Assembly: GCA_945947155.1 (NCBI GenBank)
Contig: CAMEXM010000012.1
Coordinates: forward strand, 1-38,717
DNA from: Polynucleobacter meluiroseus
Lineage (GTDB): Bacteria; Pseudomonadota; Gammaproteobacteria; Burkholderiales; Burkholderiaceae
DNA length: 38,717 bases
Direction: 5' to 3'
The translations under genes were made by a program, and so were the position numbers. The notes under the pieces are model-generated. The model did no database searches. It was not told the origin of the DNA and saw only the letters and a program-made list of their open reading frames with translations. Position 1 is the first letter of the stretch; every line of letters starts with the position of its first letter. Positions 28,854 through 36,414 of the stretch are shown in pieces.

Positions 28854-28885
28854 CCAAAACAAAAACCCCAGCAAATTTGCTGGGG
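28854..28885 (-). terminator. leuA attenuator terminator (segments 3:4)
   Basis: The perfect 20-nt palindrome CCCCAGCAAATTTGCTGGGG is followed on the minus strand by TTTTTGTTTT, a textbook intrinsic terminator placed 60 nt before the leuA start codon and after the leader peptide. Its 5' arm can instead pair with the upstream GGGGC segment, so it is conditional. Confidence 0.92.
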
Positions 28886-28957
28886 CCGGTAAGTCTGCTT
28901 GATGATTTATTGCTCCTGCATCACCTAAGCGTTACCCGCCCCGAGCCGCAGGCTCAG
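28879..28957 (-). promoter_or_regulatory. leuA attenuator alternative pairings (segments 1, 2 and 3)
   Basis: Segment 1 CTGAGCC (28951-28957) pairs with GGCTCGG of segment 2 (7 bp, loop TGC). Segment 2 GCTCGGGGC (28938-28946) pairs with segment 3 GCCCCAGC (28879-28886), 8 bp with a bulged C, which would break the terminator. Segment 1 lies within the leader's leucine codons; segment 2 is just before its stop codon. This arrangement matches classic amino-acid attenuators. Confidence 0.82.
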
Positions 28958-29002
28958 TGCTAGAAGAAGTAGCTTAATTGCGTGCGATTTATTCGTTACC
29001 AT
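28925..29002 (-). CDS. leuL: leu operon leader peptide
   Basis: A 25-codon ORF below the ORF-track cutoff, reading MVTNKSHAIKLLLLALSLRL then GAGNA and a TAG stop. Seven of residues 11-20 are leucine, encoded CTA CTT CTT CTA, then CTG, CTG and CTC. Its product has no expected function; ribosome stalling on it when Leu-tRNA is scarce would expose segment 2 of the downstream RNA and prevent termination. The two CTA codons and the CTT/CTC codons (the latter read by a GAG tRNA such as the one at 21969-22053) may make it sensitive. Lacks a Shine-Dalgarno at normal distance; AAGG is 12 nt upstream. The predicted transcription start coincides with its ATG, suggesting leaderless translation. Confidence 0.88.
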   Translation of the reverse strand: MVTNKSHAIKLLLLALSLRLGAGNA

Positions 29003-29008
29003 GAATCT

Positions 29009-29037
29009 AATATACCTTAATTACCCATTTAGGTCAG
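29009..29037 (-). promoter_or_regulatory. Candidate sigma70 promoter for leuL-leuA
   Basis: On the minus strand CTGACC (29032-29037, 4/6 to TTGACA) and TATATT (29009-29014, 5/6 to TATAAT) are separated by exactly 17 nt. The -35 box lies within the last codons of pssA. A start 7 nt past the -10 falls at 29002, the A of the leader ATG. It is a prediction by eye. Confidence 0.65.
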
Positions 29038-29883
29038 TTTACGACCGCTAAACCGTTCCCAGCCCCAAATCACATAACCGGAAATGGCATAAATCACGAA
29101 GATGCCGAATAAGGTTAAGGGTGGATTGGACGAAATCAACACAAAGGTCAAAATCATCAAGACCATGACGCCAAAGGGAACGCGATAACGGATATCCAAG
29201 GCCTTACCACTATAAAAACGGGCATTGGAGACCATGGTTAAGCCAGCATAGATGGTGATCAAGAACGTCACCCACGGAATGGCGCTGTCACGCACAGGCA
29301 ACTGATTGTCGTCTGCAAGCCATATAAATCCGGCAATTAATGCTCCAGCGGCTGGGCTAGGTAGGCCTTGGAAAAACTTCTTATCCACAACCCCGTTGTT
29401 GGCGTTGAAACGCGCTAAGCGCAAGGCGGCTCCAGCACAATAGGTAAAGGCAGCCAGCCAGCCCCACTTACCAAAATCCTTGAGCACCCACTCGTACGCA
29501 ACCAAGGCCGGAGCAACACCGAATGACACCATGTCGGCTAAGGAATCGTATTGCTCGCCAAAAGCGCTTTGCGTATTGGTCATCCGCGCAATACGGCCAT
29601 CCATACCATCCAATACCAAGGATGCAAAGATAGCGATTGCCGCCGCCTCAAACTGATGATTCATGGCTTGAACGATAGCAAAGAAGCCGCAGAATAAGGC
29701 AGCCGTTGTGAATGCATTGGGCAGCAAATAAATGCCCTTGTTGCGGACGCGGGGCTTATCTAATTCAGGCCCATCGACCTCAAAATCAACGGAGTCATCA
29801 GACTGATCTTGTGCATCAGAACGATTACGTCCGCGTGAAATACGCGCACGATCAAGGCGATTACGACGACGAAATGGAGTCAA
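29029..29883 (-). CDS. pssA: CDP-diacylglycerol-serine O-phosphatidyltransferase (TTG start)
   Basis: 284 residues. The CDP-alcohol phosphatidyltransferase motif is present as DGMDGRIARMTNTQSAFGEQYDSLAD (DGxxAR-x8-GxxxDxxxD), with about eight membrane helices. It makes phosphatidylserine from CDP-diacylglycerol and serine in the inner membrane. An Arg-rich N-terminus (FRRRNRLDRARISRGRNRS) and an acidic segment precede the first helix. The start codon is TTG at 29883, preceded by AGGAAG about 5 nt away; no ATG is available before the first membrane helix. It follows psd after 34 bp. Confidence 0.93.
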   Translation of the reverse strand: MTPFRRRNRLDRARISRGRNRSDAQDQSDDSVDFEVDGPELDKPRVRNKGIYLLPNAFTTAALFCGFFAIVQAMNHQFEAAAIAIFASLVLDGMDGRIARMTNTQSAFGEQYDSLADMVSFGVAPALVAYEWVLKDFGKWGWLAAFTYCAGAALRLARFNANNGVVDKKFFQGLPSPAAGALIAGFIWLADDNQLPVRDSAIPWVTFLITIYAGLTMVSNARFYSGKALDIRYRVPFGVMVLMILTFVLISSNPPLTLFGIFVIYAISGYVIWGWERFSGRKLT

Positions 29884-29917
29884 TGCGCTTCCTATTTACT
29901 GAAGTAAATCAGGTAAA

Positions 29918-30565
29918 TCAATCAAGACCCGGTAGGCGAGCCAAAGCTGTTCTGGTTGCAGAGACCTTCTCGCCCACACTGACCAAAGGCTCGGCCGTTA
30001 AAGGCAAATATACATCGACTCGCGATCCAAAGCGAATGAAGCCGTAGCGGGATCCCCGCTTGACGTGCTCGCCCGCATGGATGTAGCACAAAATACGCCG
30101 TGCAATTAAGCCGGCTACCTGAACCAAGGTGACTGTTTGGCCATTGGCATCAATCACGACTGCATTGCGTTCATTTTCGACCGACGCCTTATCTAGCGCC
30201 GCATTCACAAACTGCCCTGGGAAATATTGCACTTCTTTAACAAGGCCATTGACCGAGCAACGATTGGAGTGCACGTTAAACACATTCATAAACACACTAA
30301 TCTTGATTGCCTCGCGATTAGCATACGGATCCTGCGTCTTTTCAACTACGACAATCCGACCATCTGCTGGGGATAGAATCAAATCACGACCCAGTGGCGC
30401 AATGCGCTGGGGGTCGCGAAAAAACTGCAATACAAAAAAGAAAATAATCCACAGGGGCAATGCCCATGTAAATCCAGCGTACTCCTGGACTAGCAACGTC
30501 GCCACCCCAACTGCTGCCAAATATGGCCAGCCTTCTTTCGCAATAATGGGGTGGGGATACATCAT
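29918..30565 (-). CDS. psd: Phosphatidylserine decarboxylase (short type)
   Basis: 215 residues, the short 'archaeal-type' length. One or two N-terminal membrane segments ([27 protein letters not shown]) are followed by the domain with [27 protein letters not shown] and the C-terminal self-cleavage site [14 protein letters not shown], where the Gly-Ser pair gives the pyruvoyl group. It converts phosphatidylserine (from the adjacent pssA) to phosphatidylethanolamine. Two tandem ATGs occur at 30565 and 30562; the ribosome binding site is weak. It is 30 bp after ilvC. Confidence 0.93.
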   Translation of the reverse strand: MMYPHPIIAKEGWPYLAAVGVATLLVQEYAGFTWALPLWIIFFFVLQFFRDPQRIAPLGRDLILSPADGRIVVVEKTQDPYANREAIKISVFMNVFNVHSNRCSVNGLVKEVQYFPGQFVNAALDKASVENERNAVVIDANGQTVTLVQVAGLIARRILCYIHAGEHVKRGSRYGFIRFGSRVDVYLPLTAEPLVSVGEKVSATRTALARLPGLD

Positions 30566-30595
30566 GGGTACTTTGCGCCTTTTTTGGGTGGTTGT

Positions 30596-31627
<1,032 letters not shown>

Positions 31628-31688
31628 TTAAATCGTAGTAAGTGGGTTAAACAAATGGGGTTAGGAGTAAATTTCCTAATGACTGCAA

Positions 31689-32180
31689 TTAGACCTTCAA
31701 AATCCGTTCGCCGCGGCCGATACCCGAGCCTCCAGAGCGTACTGTTTCTAGAATGGAAGCGCGGTCGATCGAATCAATGAAGGCGTCTAGCTTAGAGCCA
31801 TCTCCGGTCAGTTCTATGGTGTAACTCTTATCAGTAACATCAATGATGCGACCACGGAAAATGTCCGTTGTGCGCTTGAGCTCCTCGCGCTCTTTACCCA
31901 CTGCACGGACCTTGATCAACATCAATTCGCGCTCAATGTGCGAGCCTTCAGTCAAATCAAATACTTTCACGACTTCAACCAAACGATTGAGGTGCTTAGT
32001 GATTTGCTCAATCACATCTTCAGAGCCAATCGTCACGATCGTCATGCGCGACAGCGATGGATCTTCAGTTGGTGCAACGCTGAGTGTTTCAATGTTGTAG
32101 CCACGCGCCGAGAAGAGACCGACGACACGGGACAACGCGCCCGGCTCATTCTCGAGTAATACAGAAATAATGTGGCGCAT
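31689..32180 (-). CDS. ilvH: Acetolactate synthase small (regulatory) subunit
   Basis: 163 residues, an N-terminal ACT domain (MRHIISVLLENEPGALSRVVGLFSARGYNIETL) plus a C-terminal ALS_ss domain. It binds valine for feedback inhibition and activates the IlvB-type catalytic subunit. The ATG overlaps the ilvB stop (TAATG), so the two subunits are translationally coupled, which suits a fixed stoichiometry. ilvC follows after 76 bp. Confidence 0.96.
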   Translation of the reverse strand: MRHIISVLLENEPGALSRVVGLFSARGYNIETLSVAPTEDPSLSRMTIVTIGSEDVIEQITKHLNRLVEVVKVFDLTEGSHIERELMLIKVRAVGKEREELKRTTDIFRGRIIDVTDKSYTIELTGDGSKLDAFIDSIDRASILETVRSGGSGIGRGERILKV

Positions 32181-33958
32181 TACAAATCCTCACTGCCTAA
32201 GAGCATTTCAGTAATACCCTTACCTGCTTGCACCATTGGCCAGACGTTCTCTTCCGGATCGGTTTGGAAATCCATAAATACCGTGCGATCTTTCAAGCGA
32301 ATGGCTTCCTTGAGGGCTGGCTCAACATCCGCCTTGGTTTCAATCCGCATACCGACGTGACCAAAGGCCTCGGCCAGCTTGACGAAGTCGGGCAAGGAAT
32401 CCATGTACGAGCTGGAGTAGCGGCGGTTATAGGTCAACTCCTGCCACTGGCGCACCATACCCAAATAACGGTTGTTGAGCGACACAATTTTGACTGGGGT
32501 GTTGTACTGCTTACAGGTCGACAGCTCTTGAATGCACATCTGAATCGAACCTTCGCCCGTGATGGTAAATACATCTTGGTCTGGGAAGGCTTTTTTGATG
32601 CCCATAGCGTATGGCAGGCCGACACCCATGGTGCCAAGGCCACCTGAATTAATCCAGCGACGGGGTTTATCGAACTTGTAGAACTGCGCTGCCCACATTT
32701 GATGCTGACCAACGTCAGAACAAATAAAAGCATCACCGCCCGTCAGTTCCCATAACTTTTCAACCACGTATTGGGGTTTCACAATCTGCGAATCACGGTC
32801 GTATTTCAGGCAGTCTTTTTTGCGCCATTCGTTGATCTGCTCCCACCACTTTGCAAGGTGGGCATTGTTTTTGAGAGGTCCTGCCGCCTTAACTTGACTG
32901 GTCATCTCCACCAAGACTTCCTTGAGATTGCCAACGATCGGCACATCCACCTTAACGCGCTTGGCAATCACCGATGGATCAATATCAATGTGAATGATCT
33001 TGCGGGGGTGGCTTGCAAAGTGCTGCGTATTGCCAATCACGCGATCATCAAAACGCGCGCCAATGGCAATCAACACATCCGAATGCTGCATGGCCATATT
33101 GGCTTCATAAGTGCCGTGCATACCTAGCATGCCAACAAATTGGGGGCTAGTACCCGGGAAGCCACCAAGGCCCATCAAGGTATTGGTGACTGGGTAACCG
33201 AGGGCATCGGCAAAGGCTTTGAGCTCAGGCGCCGCATCCGACAAAATGACGCCGCCGCCGGTGTAAATGAACGGACGCTCGGCTTCCAGTAACAAGGAAA
33301 CCGCTTTGCGAATCTGACCGCTATGGCCGCGCAAAACCGGGTTGTAGGAGCGCATGGTCAGCTCTTCGGGGTAAATGAACTGACCCTTGGCTGCTGAAAT
33401 GTCTTTCGGAATATCGACCAGCACGGGGCCAGGTCTTCCAGTCTGTGCAATGTGAAAGGCTTTCTTTAGCGTCAGCGCTAAATCATTAATATCTTTCACC
33501 AAAAAATTGTGTTTGACGATGGGTCGCGTAATGCCCACTGTATCGGCTTCTTGGAATGCATCTTCACCAATGGCGTAGGTGGGTACGTTACCGGTAATGA
33601 TGACCATCGGAATGGAGTCGGTGTAGGCAGTAGCAATTCCAGTGACAGCATTGGTGACGCCGGGACCGGAGGTCACCAATGCGACCCCTACCTTGCCTGT
33701 AGCGCGGGCATAGCCATCGGCAGCATGCACAGCCGCTTGCTCGTGGCGCACCAAAATGTGCTCAAACTTGTCTTGCTTGTAGATTTCATCGTAGATGAAC
33801 AGAACTGCTCCACCGGGATAACCCCAAACAAACTCGACGCCTTCTGCATGCAGGGCATGGACGAGCATTTCGGCACCAATCATTTCTGGTCCGGTTTTGG
33901 TAGGAATTGGAGTGGAATCGCCCTTGGAGGCTAAAAATTCGGCGCTGCTGGTATTCAT
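32180..33958 (-). CDS. ilvB: Acetolactate synthase large (catalytic) subunit
   Basis: 592 residues from the ATG at 33958 (MNTSSAEFLASKG), which has AAGGA about 8 nt upstream; the ORF track opens at a TTG six codons earlier. The ThDP enzyme fold has the catalytic glutamate in LVRHEQAAVHAADGYARATGK and the ThDP/Mg motif ITGEGSIQMCIQELSTC, where Glu replaces the usual Asp of GDG, as is frequent in IlvI-type enzymes. The FAD region is in the middle. It makes acetolactate, the first common step to valine, leucine and isoleucine. First gene of the ilvB-ilvH-ilvC-psd-pssA run. The 196 bp upstream gap, divergent from the sigma factor, has no branched-chain-rich leader peptide. Symbol ilvI would be equally apt. 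Confidence 0.96.
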   Translation of the reverse strand: MNTSSAEFLASKGDSTPIPTKTGPEMIGAEMLVHALHAEGVEFVWGYPGGAVLFIYDEIYKQDKFEHILVRHEQAAVHAADGYARATGKVGVALVTSGPGVTNAVTGIATAYTDSIPMVIITGNVPTYAIGEDAFQEADTVGITRPIVKHNFLVKDINDLALTLKKAFHIAQTGRPGPVLVDIPKDISAAKGQFIYPEELTMRSYNPVLRGHSGQIRKAVSLLLEAERPFIYTGGGVILSDAAPELKAFADALGYPVTNTLMGLGGFPGTSPQFVGMLGMHGTYEANMAMQHSDVLIAIGARFDDRVIGNTQHFASHPRKIIHIDIDPSVIAKRVKVDVPIVGNLKEVLVEMTSQVKAAGPLKNNAHLAKWWEQINEWRKKDCLKYDRDSQIVKPQYVVEKLWELTGGDAFICSDVGQHQMWAAQFYKFDKPRRWINSGGLGTMGVGLPYAMGIKKAFPDQDVFTITGEGSIQMCIQELSTCKQYNTPVKIVSLNNRYLGMVRQWQELTYNRRYSSSYMDSLPDFVKLAEAFGHVGMRIETKADVEPALKEAIRLKDRTVFMDFQTDPEENVWPMVQAGKGITEMLLGSEDL

Positions 33959-34154
33959 TGGTAAGGTCCTTTGCAATTTTCGGCAAAAAATTGTTTAGGC
34001 TGCTCTGTCCCGTGCTTTTGGCCCGAGTTCGAACGGCGCTTGAACTGAATAAAAAACCGCTTCTTGGACGGCCCTCTAATCGGTGAACCTTTAATTGTAA
34101 AGCAATACCTTAAAATGGAGGCATTCTTCCCACACAAGGCCTACCTGTTTTTGC

Positions 34155-34724
34155 ATGGCATCTGCCCCCGAACTCGCTGATTTTCTCAGCAGCGTTGAAA
34201 AACGCGCATTCAAACAGGCTATTTATGCTGTGCGGGATGAGGACGCGGCATTGGACATCGTTCAGGACGCCATGATCAAGCTGGCCGAGAAATACGGGGA
34301 TAAGCCCAGCGCAGAACTGCCCCTACTCTTTACCCGCATACTTCAAAACCGCATCCACGACTGGTTTCGGCGCCAAAAAGTGCGTAATGCCTGGGTTACC
34401 CTATTTTCGAATATGGGTAAAAAATCGGATGAATCCGATGATTACGACCCCTTAGAGCAGCTCCAAGCGCCCGATGACAGCCAAATTCACCAGGATGGTG
34501 CTCAAAAGTTGGAGCAAAGCCAGCTTTTGCGTAGTCTAGAGGCTGAAATAGCAAAATTACCAGCGCGTCAACGAGAAGCCTTCCTGATGCGTTATTGGGA
34601 TGAGCTAAGTATTGCTGAAACTGCCCAAATCATGGGTTGCAGTGAAGGAAGCGTCAAAACCCAGTGCTCCAGGGCAAGCCAAACTTTAGCTAATGCATTG
34701 AAAATAAAAGGAATTTCATTATGA
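34155..34724 (+). CDS. ECF-type RNA polymerase sigma factor
   Basis: 189 residues. The sigma2-like region holds EDAALDIVQDAMIKLAEKY and LPLLFTRILQNRIHDWFRRQK (promoter -10/core binding); an acidic linker (SDDYDPLEQLQAPDDS) follows; and sigma4 is clear as LPARQREAFLMRYWDELSIAETAQIMGCSEGSVKTQCSRA, a helix-turn-helix. The stop overlaps the DUF3619 start (ATGA), so the two are coupled. The target stress is unknown. It is divergent from ilvB. The known layout of ECF genes suggests the coupled membrane protein acts on it, but no Zn-type anti-sigma signature is seen. Confidence 0.92.
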   Translation: MASAPELADFLSSVEKRAFKQAIYAVRDEDAALDIVQDAMIKLAEKYGDKPSAELPLLFTRILQNRIHDWFRRQKVRNAWVTLFSNMGKKSDESDDYDPLEQLQAPDDSQIHQDGAQKLEQSQLLRSLEAEIAKLPARQREAFLMRYWDELSIAETAQIMGCSEGSVKTQCSRASQTLANALKIKGISL

Positions 34725-35206
34725 ACCGTAACCAAGACCCCCAATTTGAACTGGATCGGATTGGCGGCGCCGTGCGCGAATGCCTTGACGGTTCCACAGC
34801 ACAATTACCCAGCCGCATTACGGATCGACTGTATTTGGCACGCCTTGCGGCAATGGCAGCGCGCAAGCATGAATTCGTGCCGCAATTGGAGCGCGTAATG
34901 CGTCCACAACTGGCCTTGAATCAGGGTGGCAACCGCAGTCAGCCCTCCTCCAATTGGGCTCGATTAAGTTGGTTTGCGCCCTTTATTGTCTTGGCTATGG
35001 GCTTATTGGCGATCGCCGAATGGCAGCAAGATGCGCGCATCAACGACATTGCTGCGGTCGACATTGCCCTACTATCGGACGACGTTCCACCAGACGCCTA
35101 TATGGATAGCGGTTTTCTGGCATTCTTAAAACTCAGTAGCAATGCCAAGCGGGAGTTAGAAGCCGGCAATTCCGAAAAGGCCGAAGCTGCAGTCGACCCA
35201 TCCTAA
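34721..35206 (+). CDS. DUF3619 family protein, candidate anti-sigma partner
   Basis: 161 residues: a soluble, Arg-rich N-terminus (about 80 residues, with FELDRIGGAVRECLDGS and a TDRLYLARLAAMAARK helix), one membrane span (about 83-100, WFAPFIVLAMGLLAIAEW), and an acidic C-terminal tail expected outside the membrane (DIALLSDDVPPDAYMDSG). That topology and its 4-bp overlap with the sigma gene are what anti-sigma factors show, but there is no HxxxCxxC zinc motif. Family recall is DUF3619; function is not established. Confidence 0.75.
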   Translation: MNRNQDPQFELDRIGGAVRECLDGSTAQLPSRITDRLYLARLAAMAARKHEFVPQLERVMRPQLALNQGGNRSQPSSNWARLSWFAPFIVLAMGLLAIAEWQQDARINDIAAVDIALLSDDVPPDAYMDSGFLAFLKLSSNAKRELEAGNSEKAEAAVDPS

Positions 35207-35228
35207 CTTAGGACCGAACCAGATAACC

Positions 35229-35828
35229 ATGCTCTCCATACGCTTCCTGCACACAAAATCTGCGCTCGCTGCAAAGCAAGGGGCATGGGGTACGAGTATG
35301 GGTACGTTTCTCCTCTTTTTTAGCCTGCTGGCGATTAGCCCCGCCAATGAGGTGGCAGCCCAAACCAAACAGCCATCCACAGCCAGTGCTCTAAAACACA
35401 GCGGTAATTGGGACGACTTAAGCGTAGTGCAACAAAAAATCTTGGCTCCGCTCGAAGAGGACTGGAGCTACCTCTCCAAAGAGCGTCGGCAAAAGTGGAT
35501 TCAGGTTGCCAATCTTTACCCCAAGATGAAGCGGACCGATCAGGAACGCTTGCAATCGCGCATGAACGAGTGGTCCAAACTCTCGCAAAAAGATCGCCGC
35601 ATCGCGCGCGACAATTACCTCAGCAGCTTGCGCTTCCCTGCGGAAGAAAAAGCCTCCGCATGGCAGGCCTACCAGCAACTCAGTCCGGAAGATAAGAAAA
35701 AATTAGCGGCCAAGGAAGACAACAAGAAAAAGCCAACCGCAGCCAGCTCGCCCACGCTGCAAAATCGCCCGAACCCACCACCTACCGTAACGCCGGCTGC
35801 TGCGCCTAATAAAGACGATGGTGCATGA
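35229..35828 (+). CDS. DUF3106 family secreted protein
   Basis: 199 residues. A hydrophobic stretch FLLFFSLLAISPANEVAAQ ends in an AQ|T-like site and looks like a signal peptide, although a charged 24-residue N-terminal extension precedes MGTFLLFF. The start may thus be ATG 35298 rather than 35229; neither has a strong ribosome binding site. The body is helical and repetitive with Trp/Leu-rich units (PLEEDWSYLSKERRQKWIQ, NEWSKLSQKDRRIARDNY, YQQLSPEDKKKL), and ends in a low-complexity KKKP/Pro/Ala tail. Probably periplasmic. It overlaps the RDD gene by 4 bp. Confidence 0.75.
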   Translation: MLSIRFLHTKSALAAKQGAWGTSMGTFLLFFSLLAISPANEVAAQTKQPSTASALKHSGNWDDLSVVQQKILAPLEEDWSYLSKERRQKWIQVANLYPKMKRTDQERLQSRMNEWSKLSQKDRRIARDNYLSSLRFPAEEKASAWQAYQQLSPEDKKKLAAKEDNKKKPTAASSPTLQNRPNPPPTVTPAAAPNKDDGA

Positions 35829-36382
35829 GTCAACCCTCCTTGGACAGCGCTAGCAGTTCCGTTGATACCCCACTGACTGCCTTACCCTCACCCGGCTTTT
35901 GGAAGCGGGTCTTCTGCATTCTCTATGAACAGTTGATCTTATTGGGCGTGATTGCGCTGCTTTTCTTATTACCCAACCTCGTGCTAGGCATTGTTTTTGG
36001 AGTATCGCTTCCCAGTTGGTTAACGTTTTTCTATTTATACGCCGTGCTGGCTTTTTATTTTGTTTGGTACTGGACGCATACCGGCCAAACCTTGGCGATG
36101 CAAACCTGGCGTGTGAAGTTAGTGAACGTCTCTGGTGCCCGCCTCAGCCGAAGACAGGCACTATGGCGCTACGTCTATGGATCGCTGTGGCTCGTACCCT
36201 GCATCCTGATTCAAGCGAGTGCAGAACTGCAAAAGTGGGGAATCATTGGCCTGCTCTTTGCGGTCTCCCTGTTTCTCTGGCCGCTTACAATTTACTTGGA
36301 CCCGCGTCACCGGCAAACCATTCCCGATCGGCTAGGCAAAACAAAGTTAATTACCTTGCCTAAGATAGAGAAAAAAAAGTAA
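35825..36382 (+). CDS. RDD family membrane protein
   Basis: 185 residues with four or so membrane helices (for example LILLGVIALLFLLPNLVLGIVFG and FFYLYAVLAFYFVWYW). The RDD signature is degenerate: KRVFCILYEQLIL has Arg but Glu/Tyr in place of the first Asp; the family's central block is HTGQTLAMQTWRVKLV; the last segment QTIPDRLGKTKLI keeps its Asp. Roles are unknown; some members are thought to be transporters. Last gene of the sigma operon, four bases overlapped with DUF3106. Confidence 0.85.
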   Translation: MSQPSLDSASSSVDTPLTALPSPGFWKRVFCILYEQLILLGVIALLFLLPNLVLGIVFGVSLPSWLTFFYLYAVLAFYFVWYWTHTGQTLAMQTWRVKLVNVSGARLSRRQALWRYVYGSLWLVPCILIQASAELQKWGIIGLLFAVSLFLWPLTIYLDPRHRQTIPDRLGKTKLITLPKIEKKK

Positions 36383-36414
36383 AGTCTGCTTCGCGTGCTT
36401 CTTTAGAAGTAGGC

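Noticed and set aside
31661-31679. Hairpin TTAGGA/TCCTAA between ilvH and ilvC
   Set aside because: Six A/T-rich pairs, loop of 7, no T-tract; too weak to call a terminator or switch.
32420-32560. GEG in place of GDG in IlvB ThDP motif as an anomaly
   Set aside because: As I recall, GEGSIQM is normal for many IlvI-type acetolactate synthases, so it is not an inactivating change.
33955-34137. Possible leader peptide before ilvB
   Set aside because: The 60-codon ORF (MCGKNASILRY...) has no run of Ile, Val or Leu. A short stem near GCGGTTTTTT (about 34053-34070) is only 3-4 bp, so I do not call attenuation here.
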